Source of the DNA: Acinetobacter sp.
GTDB lineage: Bacteria; Pseudomonadota; Gammaproteobacteria; Pseudomonadales; Moraxellaceae
Length of the DNA: 47,266 bases
NCBI GenBank assembly: GCA_031277915.1
Contig: JAITLL010000069.1
Coordinates: 1 to 47,266 of the forward strand
Direction of reading: 5' to 3'
The translations under genes were made by a program, and so were the position numbers. Below, in pieces: positions 18,322-26,600 of this stretch (position 1 is the first letter of the stretch; each line of letters begins with the position of its first letter). The notes under the pieces were generated by a model, which worked only from the letters and a program-made list of their open reading frames with translations, was not told where the DNA came from and did not search any database.

Positions 18322-18345
18322 AAAAGCCCCATTTGGGGCTTTTTT
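18322..18345 (+). terminator. Rho-independent terminator of acs
   Basis: AAAAGCCCCA (18322-18331) and TGGGGCTTTT (18334-18343) form a perfect 10-bp stem with a minimal loop and a T-run. It also fits the end of the convergent minus-strand gene (stop at 18357). Confidence 0.85.
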
Positions 18346-18356
18346 ATTGAGAATTA

Positions 18357-18899
18357 TTAAGCATTTGCTAAAAAGTCAGCAGTATTTTGTACATTTGCAA
18401 ACGTACTCAGTGCGGTTAAAAAAGCAGTTTGTACGTCTTCAGCTTTTACCATTTTTCCGTTATGGCTTAAATCACGAGTGGCGGTTGCATCTGCAATTAA
18501 GATGGGTTGATAGCCAAGTTCTTTGGCAGCACGTGTACCTGAATCAATACACATATGTGTCATCATACCTGTAATCACGAGTTGCTCAATTTGATGTGTT
18601 TTTAAAAGTTCATCTAAATTGGTTTCTAAGAAACTGTTTGGATAGTGTTTTGTCACGATTAATGAATCACTACCAGCACTAAGTTCAGGATGAAGTAAAA
18701 CCCCATCTGTATTTTCTTGAAAGAAACTTGCTTGTGGTGGATTAATATGTTGTACATAAATAAGCGGCAAGTTTCTCTCACTAAAATATTGTTCGAGCTG
18801 TTTTATTTTTTCTAATGCTAACTCTGACCCAACCAATTCCATTTTGCCATTTTTAAAATAATCGTTTTGTACATCGATAACTAACAGTGCTTGTTTCAT
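18357..18899 (-). CDS. Isochorismatase-fold cysteine hydrolase
   Basis: This 180-aa protein (start at ATG 18899) begins MKQALLVIDVQNDYF, the usual N-terminus of the family. The catalytic triad is readable: the Asp in VIDVQNDY, the Lys in IVTKHYPNSF and the nucleophilic Cys in TGMMTHMCIDSG. Relatives hydrolyse amides or ester-like substrates (nicotinamide, isochorismate, ureidoacrylate), so the substrate cannot be told from sequence. An upstream alternative start would add 17 residues that look unrelated to the fold, so it was rejected. The gene is divergent from an Lrp/AsnC regulator about 105 bases away, which is the likely controller. Confidence 0.88.
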   Translation of the reverse strand: MKQALLVIDVQNDYFKNGKMELVGSELALEKIKQLEQYFSERNLPLIYVQHINPPQASFFQENTDGVLLHPELSAGSDSLIVTKHYPNSFLETNLDELLKTHQIEQLVITGMMTHMCIDSGTRAAKELGYQPILIADATATRDLSHNGKMVKAEDVQTAFLTALSTFANVQNTADFLANA

Positions 18900-19004
18900 G
18901 AGAACACTCTTGTTGATATGAGATAAAACAAGGTTATTCTCTTCTGGCAAAATCGGCTATAGTCCCATGAAAGCATTACCGCCCATTTTCTTTCGCCATG
19001 AAAA

Positions 19005-19418
19005 ATGAATATTGAATTAGACCCGATTGATCTAAAAATTATTGCATTACTCAAGCAAGATTCCCGCTTAACAAATAAAGAAATTGGGCAATGTGTTCAT
19101 CGAACAGGGCAGGCAGTGGGCGCTCGAATTGCTCAGTTAATGGATGCTGGTGTCATTAAAAACTACACGATTGCCGTGCAGTATTCACATAAACAATTTA
19201 TTCATTTGCATTTAAATGAACAACGCGCATTTGAAGAAATTGAAAATTTGGTCAAGCAATATGAACAAATCGATGAATGCTTTAAAGTCATGGGCAATGC
19301 TTGCTATATGATCGTCAGTCATTTTGAACCCGCAGCATTAAATGAATTTATCGAAAAACTTTCAAAATGGTGCCGTTATTCGGTTGAAACAGTGATCCGA
19401 GAAGTTGAGAAATCTTAA
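19005..19418 (+). CDS. Lrp/AsnC-family transcriptional regulator
   Basis: This 137-aa protein opens with the Lrp signature LDPIDLKIIALLKQDSRLTN, followed by a helix-turn-helix (KEIGQCVHRTGQAVGARIAQLMDAGVI, about residues 25-50). A ligand-binding RAM-like ferredoxin fold follows (IDECFKVMGNACYMIVSHFEPAALNEFI). It is a little shorter than Lrp itself. Divergent placement from the isochorismatase-fold hydrolase suggests it controls that gene, perhaps in response to an amino acid or related amide. The 105-base divergent gap must hold both promoters. No distinct operator repeat was found there by eye. Confidence 0.88.
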   Translation: MNIELDPIDLKIIALLKQDSRLTNKEIGQCVHRTGQAVGARIAQLMDAGVIKNYTIAVQYSHKQFIHLHLNEQRAFEEIENLVKQYEQIDECFKVMGNACYMIVSHFEPAALNEFIEKLSKWCRYSVETVIREVEKS

Positions 19419-19420
19419 AA

Positions 19421-19449
19421 AATAAAAGCTCCAAGCCGAGTCTTGGAGC
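19421..19449 (-). terminator. Terminator of the msuE-sfnG operon
   Basis: GCTCCAAG (19428-19435) and CTTGGAGC (19442-19449) form a perfect 8-bp stem. On the minus strand it is followed by TTTTATTTTTT, a good terminator for sfnG. On the plus strand the tail is poor, so it serves the Lrp gene less well. Confidence 0.75.
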
Positions 19450-19510
19450 CAATAAATCTTTATTTTAATTTATTATTTTTATTGTCTTGCGCTGCTTTAA
19501 CTGAAGTTTT

Positions 19511-20623
19511 TTAGGCTGATTTGGCTTGAATTTCTATCTCCTTTTCTGCTTGAAGTTCTAATTGGCGAACGAGTGGTAGAATTTTTTCCCCGAAATATTC
19601 CACCTCTTCAATAAAGTGTAAGAAACCGGAAAGAATCAAATCAACACCTACATGTTTAAGTGCCACAATACGCTCTGCAATTTGCTGGGGTGTACCAATT
19701 AAATTGGTTTTAAAGCCATCGTTATATTGCACTAAATCTTCAAAACTTGATTTCGCCCAGTTACCTTGTTGCTCTGGAGAAGCTGCACCTGCTTCACGTG
19801 TTGCATCGCCAAAAGCATTTACCGCTTCAGTGTTGGCTTTATCAATAATTTCTTGAAGTACCGCTTTTGCTTCTTCTTCGGTATCTCTGGCAATAATGAA
19901 CGCATTTACACCAATTTTGACGTGATGATTATTGGCTTTAGCTTTAGTGCGAATGTCTTCGACTTGTTTTTGAATTTCCTCTACGGTATTACCGTTAGTG
20001 AAATACCAGTCAGAAACACGTGAAGCCATGTCACGCGCAGCACGTGAGCTACCACCTTGAAATACTTCAATATAAGGCTTTTGCAGTGGTTTTGGCTTAA
20101 GTGTGTAGTTTTGGAACTGGTAGTATTTACCATCGAAACTATAGTTGTCAGTGGTCCAGATTCCTTTTAAGGTACGAATAAATTCTTCAGAGCGGACATA
20201 GCGCTCGTCATGTTCTGGCCACTCTTCACCAATCGCATCAAACTCTCCTCTAAACCAGCCACTCACTACATTAATGGCAATACGGCCTTCAGTTAAATAA
20301 TCAATTGTTGCAAGTTGCTTGGCTGCGAGTGCCGGTTTCCAAGGGCCGGGCAGAATAGCCGCAATCACCTTAAGTTTTTCAGTTTTTGCCAGTAATGCAT
20401 GACTGAAACTTACAGACTCATGCTGATTTTCTGCCCCATAGCCCGCTGTAAAACGAATTTGGGTGAGCGCATATTCAAAACCATTTTTTTCGGCAGCCTG
20501 AGCAAGTCGAACATTGTAGTCGTAACTCCAGTCTGTACGCTGTTCGATGTTACTTACTACAAGGCCACCGCTTACGTTTGGTACCCAATAAGCAAATTTA
20601 ATTGGTTGTTGTAATTGCGTCAT
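19511..20623 (-). CDS. sfnG: Dimethylsulfone monooxygenase SfnG (FMNH2-dependent)
   Basis: This 370-aa flavin-dependent monooxygenase is of the luciferase-like (SsuD/SfnG) family. It starts MTQLQQPIKFAYWVPNVSGG. The segments RTDWSYDYNVRLAQAAEKNG, NVVSGWFRGEF and EVFQGGSSRAARDMASR are characteristic of SfnG and its close relatives. SfnG oxidises dimethylsulfone to methanesulfinate with reduced FMN, letting cells use organosulfur compounds as a sulfur source. The ATG at 20623 is preferred (GGGAG 8 bases upstream) over a TTG that adds five residues. The FMN reductase gene immediately upstream, ending 45 bases before this start, supplies the reduced flavin. The two genes form an operon closed by a terminator. 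Confidence 0.92.
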   Translation of the reverse strand: MTQLQQPIKFAYWVPNVSGGLVVSNIEQRTDWSYDYNVRLAQAAEKNGFEYALTQIRFTAGYGAENQHESVSFSHALLAKTEKLKVIAAILPGPWKPALAAKQLATIDYLTEGRIAINVVSGWFRGEFDAIGEEWPEHDERYVRSEEFIRTLKGIWTTDNYSFDGKYYQFQNYTLKPKPLQKPYIEVFQGGSSRAARDMASRVSDWYFTNGNTVEEIQKQVEDIRTKAKANNHHVKIGVNAFIIARDTEEEAKAVLQEIIDKANTEAVNAFGDATREAGAASPEQQGNWAKSSFEDLVQYNDGFKTNLIGTPQQIAERIVALKHVGVDLILSGFLHFIEEVEYFGEKILPLVRQLELQAEKEIEIQAKSA

Positions 20624-20667
20624 GGTGTGCTCTCCCAATTCGTTATTTTTATTTAGCTATATTGCAC

Positions 20668-21405
20668 TTAAGCAACATGCGTTAATGATTTGCCAGACTT
20701 GTGATGCAAGCGAGACTCTGCCGCATCAAGATCGGGTACAGCCGCTGAAGGTAATACTTCTTCTTGCTCAATTTGCTTGTTAATACCAAGCTCTTGATTT
20801 GCTTGCTGAGTCTTAGATTTGACTACTTCAGCACGTTTACCTTTCGCTGGTGCCCATTCTAAAATTGGTAATGCACGTGCCACTGCTAACGTAATACGGT
20901 CAGATAATTGCTCGCTTTTCACCGTATATTCAGGGGTAAAATCACGATCAGTCGCATATACGCCAATTGGTAAAGTTTGTGCTTGGAAGAAACTGAACAA
21001 TGGACGAAGTTGATGTTCAAGTACAAGTGCATGTCGATCGCTACCGCCCGATGCTGCTAAAAGTACAGGCACATCGACCAATGCAGTTTGTTCAACAAAA
21101 TCGAAGAAATGTTTGAACAGGCCCGTAAAAGAGGCACGGTAAACAGGCGTACCTACAATTAAAGCATCTGCTGCTTCAACCGCTGCAAGATCATCTTGTA
21201 CCCGCTGTGGAAGTTGGTTGCGGTAAAATGCTCCGCCTAATAAAGGCCCAATTTCACTTAATTTAATGAAATGAACTTTAATATCGGTTGCTTCTGATAA
21301 TTCATCAAGAATGGCTTGAACTAGACTTTCCGTTTTAGATGGCGTATTTAAGCCACCAGAAACGGCAACAATATTTAAAGGTTTTAATGATGCAATACCA
21401 GTCAT
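20668..21405 (-). CDS. msuE: NADH/NADPH-dependent FMN reductase, MsuE type
   Basis: This 245-aa flavodoxin-fold reductase contains NIVAVSGGLNTPSKTESLV, the FMN-phosphate loop of the SsuE/MsuE family. ADALIVGTPVYRASFTGLFKHFFD is the family's second flavin-binding motif. A C-terminal extension of about 50 residues (KSKTQQANQELGINKQ to the end) is hydrophilic and longer than in SsuE, as in MsuE-type proteins. The ATG at 21405 has the ribosome-binding site TAGGAACC; a longer start adds ten residues with no support. It provides FMNH2 to the SfnG monooxygenase encoded directly downstream. Sulfur-starvation control (CysB/Cbl or SfnR type) is expected from relatives, but no regulator gene is adjacent. 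Confidence 0.88.
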   Translation of the reverse strand: MTGIASLKPLNIVAVSGGLNTPSKTESLVQAILDELSEATDIKVHFIKLSEIGPLLGGAFYRNQLPQRVQDDLAAVEAADALIVGTPVYRASFTGLFKHFFDFVEQTALVDVPVLLAASGGSDRHALVLEHQLRPLFSFFQAQTLPIGVYATDRDFTPEYTVKSEQLSDRITLAVARALPILEWAPAKGKRAEVVKSKTQQANQELGINKQIEQEEVLPSAAVPDLDAAESRLHHKSGKSLTHVA

Positions 21406-21560
21406 AATTTGGTTCCTAAGCCTAAAAAAGAACATTAGACTTATTAATCAACAATGACGGTGAACTGTAAAATAACGAAATTGGTCAACCTTATCAGTTT
21501 TAAATATAAAAGATAAATAGTGGATTTTTGTACTTTATCTATATATTAAGTTGCTGTTTT

Positions 21561-21597
21561 TATTTTATATAATTATTGGTGATATATTTTATATAAT
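21561..21597. repeat. 13-base direct repeat in the msuE-crbR intergenic region
   Basis: TATTTTATATAAT occurs at 21561-21573 and again at 21585-21597, a 24-base period. The surrounding 21406-21781 gap (about 375 bases) is very AT-rich and holds the divergent promoters of the msuE operon and the response-regulator gene. No gene was found in it. The repeat may be an operator pair or simply low-complexity sequence. Confidence 0.4.
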
Positions 21598-21781
21598 AAA
21601 AAGTAAGCTTATATAAAAAACAGATTAATTTTGATTAAATGTTAAAAAACATCTGAAAATTTTAGCTAAGTTCTGTATTTATCAACATTTTGCATAAAAA
21701 TGGATAAGATGAACGTATCTTTCATCTAAATAGTAGGGTTACAATAGCCCATACTTATGCTCAAGATTACTTTAATCGCTT

Positions 21782-22432
21782 ATGAATATTTTAATCGTTG
21801 ATGATCATCCTTTGTTTCGTCATGCTTTAATTCAAGCAGTACGTTATAGCCTGCCACAGGCACAAATTCATGAAACAGCTTCGGTTGATGAGTTTTATGA
21901 GCGTTTGGAAAATGGGGCAGAACCTGATCTGGTATTACTCGATTTAAATTTACCAGGTGCTTCAGGCTTTTCTGCTCTGGTTTATGTACGAGCACAGTAT
22001 CCAGCTATTCCAATTATTGTGGTTTCAGCACATGAAGAAACTTCAATTATTCAGCGTGCGATTGCACACGGCGCGATGGGTTATATTCCTAAGTCGGCTC
22101 ATCCAAGTCATATTGGTGAAGCGATTCGTCAGGTTCTAGATGGGGAAATCTGGTTACCACCAAACTTACCATCTAATCTTAATCTGGACCCGAGAGCAGC
22201 AGATGAAACTGCTTTGGCCGAGCGTATCCAATCTTTAACACCTCAGCAATTCCGTGTTTTGATGATGGTTGCAGAAGGTTTGTTAAATAAACAGATTGCC
22301 TACGAGCTAGATGTGTCGGAAGCGACTATTAAGGCGCATGTGACAGCCATCTTTAGAAAATTAGGTGTGCAAAACCGTACACAGGCGGTACTGGCCATTA
22401 GTGCATTAAATATTGAAGATAAGAAAATCTAA
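21782..22432 (+). CDS. crbR: NarL/LuxR-type response regulator, CrbR/ErdR-like
   Basis: This 216-aa response regulator has a receiver domain (residues 1-120) with the acidic pocket DD at 7-8, the phospho-acceptor Asp54 in LVLLDLNLPG, and the conserved Lys in GYIPKSAHP. A LuxR-type helix-turn-helix follows (about 150-205: LTPQQFRVLMMVAEGLLNKQ, then EATIKAHVTAIFRKLGV). The nearby SSS-transporter histidine kinase, acs and actP identify it as the likely partner of the acetate-responsive CrbS/CrbR (MxtR/ErdR) pair known in Vibrio and Pseudomonas. The gene is separated from the kinase gene by one unknown gene on the other strand. The symbol is by context and family. The DNA-binding specificity is not known from this window. 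Confidence 0.82.
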   Translation: MNILIVDDHPLFRHALIQAVRYSLPQAQIHETASVDEFYERLENGAEPDLVLLDLNLPGASGFSALVYVRAQYPAIPIIVVSAHEETSIIQRAIAHGAMGYIPKSAHPSHIGEAIRQVLDGEIWLPPNLPSNLNLDPRAADETALAERIQSLTPQQFRVLMMVAEGLLNKQIAYELDVSEATIKAHVTAIFRKLGVQNRTQAVLAISALNIEDKKI

Positions 22433-22436
22433 AATG

Positions 22437-22464
22437 AAAAAAGACCTCTGTTGAGGTCTTTTTT
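22437..22464. terminator. Bidirectional terminator after crbR
   Basis: A 12-bp perfect stem (AAAAAAGACCTC 22437-22448 with GAGGTCTTTTTT 22453-22464) has a 4-base loop. It can serve crbR and the convergent unknown gene, whose stop is at 22476. Confidence 0.9.
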
Positions 22465-22475
22465 ATATCCATGTG

Positions 22476-23243
22476 TTAAGCAAGACAGTCTTGCTTTGGT
22501 GTTAGGCTGTCGCAGTACAGTGGGTTAAGTGCACATTGCAAATCATCAATTTGATCTTGAGTCACATAACCTTTCATTTTTAAATATTCAGCTACGCGGT
22601 CATCACGTAAACTTAAGAAAGCTGCATCATAAACGCCTAAATCTACAAAAAGAGCAGCTGTCTCCAGACTATTGAATCGATCAAGGAAAATGTCATTGCC
22701 ATACATTAAAAAGATATGGTCAAGTTTTGCTTTTTCATCGACATGTAGTCGTTCAGCCAGTTGATCTGGGTGAGTTTTAATAAATAGTAAGTCTGAAAGT
22801 TCATCAAACTGACTCATATCTAACTGGTTTTCTCCGAGTTTGACATGACCAAGCCAAGCTTTAAAAACCAGAACTGCACCGCCACGTAAAAGCATGCTCC
22901 AGATTTGATGGCGTGTGTCATGGTCAAGATTTTCACTTTCAGTGCTAAGAATTTTTAAGAAATTCTCTTCTTGCTGCGCTAATTTATCAAATAAACCTAA
23001 ACCTTGTGGATGATAAGCCGCAGGTGCAAATACATCAAAATTTAGATTATGAAATACGTTGAGTGCGAGCGGGACTGTACACTGATAAATTGTGTTGAGT
23101 GCTTTGATATGTGATTCGTTGAGCTTGCTATTAGGAAAAATACTTTGCCAATCTAACTCTGGCAGTAAAGCATTGGCACTGTATTGACGATAAAATTGTT
23201 GAGATGAAAGTTGCCCTTGCGGGGTGTTATCAGAAATCTTCAT
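22476..23243 (-). CDS. Protein of unknown function within the acetate-response cluster
   Basis: I do not recognise this 255-aa protein. It has no signal peptide and no transmembrane helix. It looks largely alpha-helical, with a hydrophobic middle (LLRGGAVLVFKAWLGHVKLG, about residues 122-141) and acidic flanks. It has three cysteines in its last 21 residues (ending LQCALNPLYCDSLTPKQDCL plus Ala), with another Cys near residue 55. It lies between the genes for a CrbR-type regulator and a CrbS-type kinase. Its 388-base upstream region contains an 18-bp palindrome whose centre, GACTAAAGTC, matches the element upstream of acs and actP. Co-regulation with acetate genes is therefore inferred. A role in acetate or acyl metabolism, or in kinase modulation, is possible but unproven. 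Confidence 0.75.
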   Translation of the reverse strand: MKISDNTPQGQLSSQQFYRQYSANALLPELDWQSIFPNSKLNESHIKALNTIYQCTVPLALNVFHNLNFDVFAPAAYHPQGLGLFDKLAQQEENFLKILSTESENLDHDTRHQIWSMLLRGGAVLVFKAWLGHVKLGENQLDMSQFDELSDLLFIKTHPDQLAERLHVDEKAKLDHIFLMYGNDIFLDRFNSLETAALFVDLGVYDAAFLSLRDDRVAEYLKMKGYVTQDQIDDLQCALNPLYCDSLTPKQDCLA

Positions 23244-23365
23244 GGCAGTTGTCCTTTGCTTTAATTCGTGAGCAGGGGTGCTTAATATAGAAATCGGTTA
23301 AAAAATGGTTATACATTTATCAAATGCGTTTGCAATAGTTATGTGTCATCAAGAATGCAAGTAGA

Positions 23366-23383
23366 ATAAGACTAAAGTCTTAT
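23366..23383. promoter_or_regulatory. 18-bp palindrome containing GACTAAAGTC upstream of the unknown gene
   Basis: ATAAGACT-AA-AGTCTTAT is a perfect palindrome 123 bases upstream of the 22476-23243 start codon. Its core GACTAAAGTC differs by one base from the GACCAAAGTC copies before acs and actP. The remainder of the 23244-23631 gap is AT-rich, with one more near-palindrome (23443-23458) and a terminator; I see no gene. Confidence 0.5.
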
Positions 23384-23442
23384 ATGGTGAATTTTGTTGA
23401 ATAATTATTTATAAAAACAATAGTTTATTAAATTGTAACTAG

Positions 23443-23458
23443 GTGTACACGTGTTCAC
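23443..23458. repeat. 16-bp near-palindrome (one mismatch)
   Basis: GTGTACACGTGTTCAC pairs with itself except at one position. It lies 200 bases upstream of the unknown gene and could be another regulator site. Nothing matching it was noticed elsewhere in the window. Confidence 0.35.
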
Positions 23459-23586
23459 TTACAAAAAAGGTGGGCTTTGCCATAGAAAAAGAAGCTTTGG
23501 AAATTTTGGTCAATGATTAATAGGGAAAAAGAAGACTTTTTGAGCAGTTCTGCCTATTGGCTTAAATTTAATTTATAAGTTTTGCC

Positions 23587-23624
23587 AAAAATATCTCTCA
23601 AACCTATAGAAGGCTTGAGAGATA
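23587..23624 (-). terminator. Terminator of the CrbS-type kinase gene
   Basis: TATCTCTCAA (23592-23601) and TTGAGAGATA (23615-23624) form a perfect 10-bp stem. On the minus strand it is followed by TTTTT, just after the kinase stop codon. Confidence 0.8.
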
Positions 23625-23631
23625 AAAATAA

Positions 23632-26600
23632 TTAGTCTGTTGTGCTGGCAATTTTAAGTCCAGATAACCAAGCTCTTAATGAAGCCGGTTTGAGCGGTTT
23701 TTTGAGTAAAACGATGTTCAGATCTTTTAATTGCTGCGGTAACTCTGGGTGCGAGTCTGCTGTAATTAAAGCCACTGGAACATCTTCTTGACGATTTTGA
23801 ATAATAAAATCAACACCAAGTTGATTGTTATTTAAATGTTGGTCAATCAACCAAACCTGAATATTTTCTTTTTGAATAATTTCTAGAGCCTGCTCAGGTT
23901 CGGTGGCTTTGAACACTTGATACCCCCATCGACCTAATAAACTACTCATACCTTCAAGAATGGTTTCATCGTTGTCTAAACATAAAATCCGGTAGGCTTT
24001 GGTTTTTAAAGGCACTGCTTGTACAGTCGGAGTCGTAACTTTTGGTGGTTCAACAATAGGCACTTCAATCATAAAACATGAACCTTTGCCCAACTCTGAG
24101 TAAACATGAACTGGATAATTTAGCAAACCTGTCATACGTTGTACGATGGCGAGCCCTAGTCCTAAACCTTGTTCACCCCAAGGGGATAAATGCCCACAAC
24201 GTTCAAATTCTTGGAATAATTTAATTCGTTGTTCTTCGGCAATACCGGGTCCGGTATCCCAAACCCCAATGCGAATATGCCCAGATTGCTGGGCAGAGCG
24301 GAGTACACCCACTACCACTCGACCCTTGGCGGTATAACGTAAAGCATTACTCACAAAGTTTTGAATAATACGGCGAATCCACTGTGGATCGGTATCAATC
24401 CAGAATGATACATCGTGAACTTTCAATGTGATATTTCGCTGTGCTGCAATCGATTTAAACTGTAACTCAAGGTCACTGAGTAAATCATGCAGAGGATAAG
24501 GCTGTCTCTTCGGTTGAATACTACCTCCTTCTAAACGAGCGATATCGAGCAGGGCAGACAGCATACTTTCTGCACCATAGAGTGCTCGATCAAGTTGCTG
24601 CAAAGTTTGACGGTCTTGTTCTGTTGAAATACTTTGCTCAAGCACGGTACTAAACAGACGAGCGGCATGCATCGGTTGTAATAGGTCATGGCTTGCCGCT
24701 GCAATAAAGCGGCTTTTTGACATATTGGCCATATCGGCTTGCTCGCGAGCAAGCTGTTGTTCTGATAAAGCATCCGCGAGCTGCTGTGTTCGATCTTTGA
24801 CACGTGCTTCAAGTACTGCTTCGTTTGCACGGAATGCAGTAATGTCAGCAAATGTTGTCACAAAGCCGCCACCTGAAATTGGGTTACCTCGCATTTGAAT
24901 CACACGGCCATCTTTACGAATACGTTCAAATTCGTGGGCACTACCTACCTTCATCCAGTGCAGACGTTTACGCACATGTTCTTCGACCGAACCAGGGCCA
25001 CATTCGCCACGTTCAGCGTTATAACGAATCAAGTCAGCAATTGGACAGCCTACATAAACTAAGTCTTTTGGGTAACCAAATAGTTTTAAATATTGGTTGT
25101 TCCATGCAACCAAACACATGTTTTTATCAACCACACTGACCCCTTGAGTCATGTGGTCAATCATGGTCATGAGTAGGTTTTGATTAAAACGTTGCCACTG
25201 GGAGGCTTGGTCTAAAATATTAGCCACTTGTCCTAAAGCGAGACCATTATTAATCATTGCTGTGGTAAGTAGAGTACGCGCAGAAGCAGCACCGATAATA
25301 CCTGCCAGATATTGCTCGGTAAAACGCCACCACATGCCATTGGCGATACTATTTGGGTTGAGCGTGAGGTGATTTTGCTCACAAAAGTTCTCGAACGCTT
25401 GAGTGGTTGGCTGCTCACCCGTAATTCTTTTGGCTAAGGCGAACAGATCACCTACTTTTAATCGTGCGGCATCATGCGGTAAATACGTTAAATCGGTAGA
25501 GGTGTGCGGTGATGGTAAAGGCTTTGTTTCGTAATAGAAGAAGCTTTCGGCCTGAATTTGCTCAGCTACACTTGGTCGATAAAGTTTAGAAATCCAGATA
25601 TATAAAAGAATATTTAAGCCGAGCGACCAAATCACACCATGGGTCAATGGTGCAAAAGACTCAAAGCCAAATAGCGACTCTGGACGTAAGACATTGATGC
25701 CAAATGGGCCAAAGAGCAAAATATTTTGGGCTGTGTGCTGATAGATTTCCGGCAGACTGCGTAAAATGGTTGGAAATAATAAAGTGTAACTCCACATTAA
25801 AAATCCAACGATGAGTCCCGCATAGACCCCTTGGCGGCTTCCTCCTCGCCAATACAATCCTCCAATGAGTGCTGGTGCAAACTGAGCTACCGCACTAAAA
25901 GCCAATAGGCCGAAAACTGAAAGTTGGTTAATATCATTAAAGAAGTGGAAGAATAAAAAGCCCAGTAGCATGACTGCGATAATACTGATGCGGCGGCTAA
26001 ATTTGAGTACTTTGGGTAAATGTTTATCGTGACGAGACAGCACCTTGAAGCGCCATAGGGCAGGCATAATCAAGTCATTACTCAGCATAATAGACAAAGC
26101 AACTGACGAAACCAGTAACATACCTGTTGAGGCTGAAAAGCCGCCTAAAAAGGCCAGTAAGGCTAACCACTCTTGGTTATAACTTAGTGGTAAAGACAGT
26201 ACAGCTACATCAGGTACAGTCAGGAACTCTGGTGCGGCATGCAAAGCCCAGCTTGCAATCGGGATAATCGCAAAAATAGTTAAAATGAGATAGATTGCAA
26301 ACCATTTACGGGCACCACGAATATGCTTTTCATCGCGTAGCTCGACCACTGCCACATGGAACTGACGTGGTAAACAAATAATGGCTAAACCTGCTAGTAG
26401 AGTTTGAATCCAGAAAGTTTCAGGTACCCCAAATAGCTGAACCTCTTGGAACGTCTGATTTACATCAGACGTCATTTGACTTAAGTTTGCTGGTGTTTCA
26501 AAAATAAAAAATAATGCGACGCAAAGTAGAGCAAATAACTTCACGAAAGACTCAAATGCAACTGCGAGCATGAGGCCGCCGTGTTGTTCTGTGTTTGCAA

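Noticed and set aside
21406-21781. Sigma54 (-24/-12) promoter for the msuE-sfnG operon, expected by analogy with SfnR-controlled genes
   Set aside because: No TGGCAC-N5-TTGC-like sequence was found on the minus strand in this gap.
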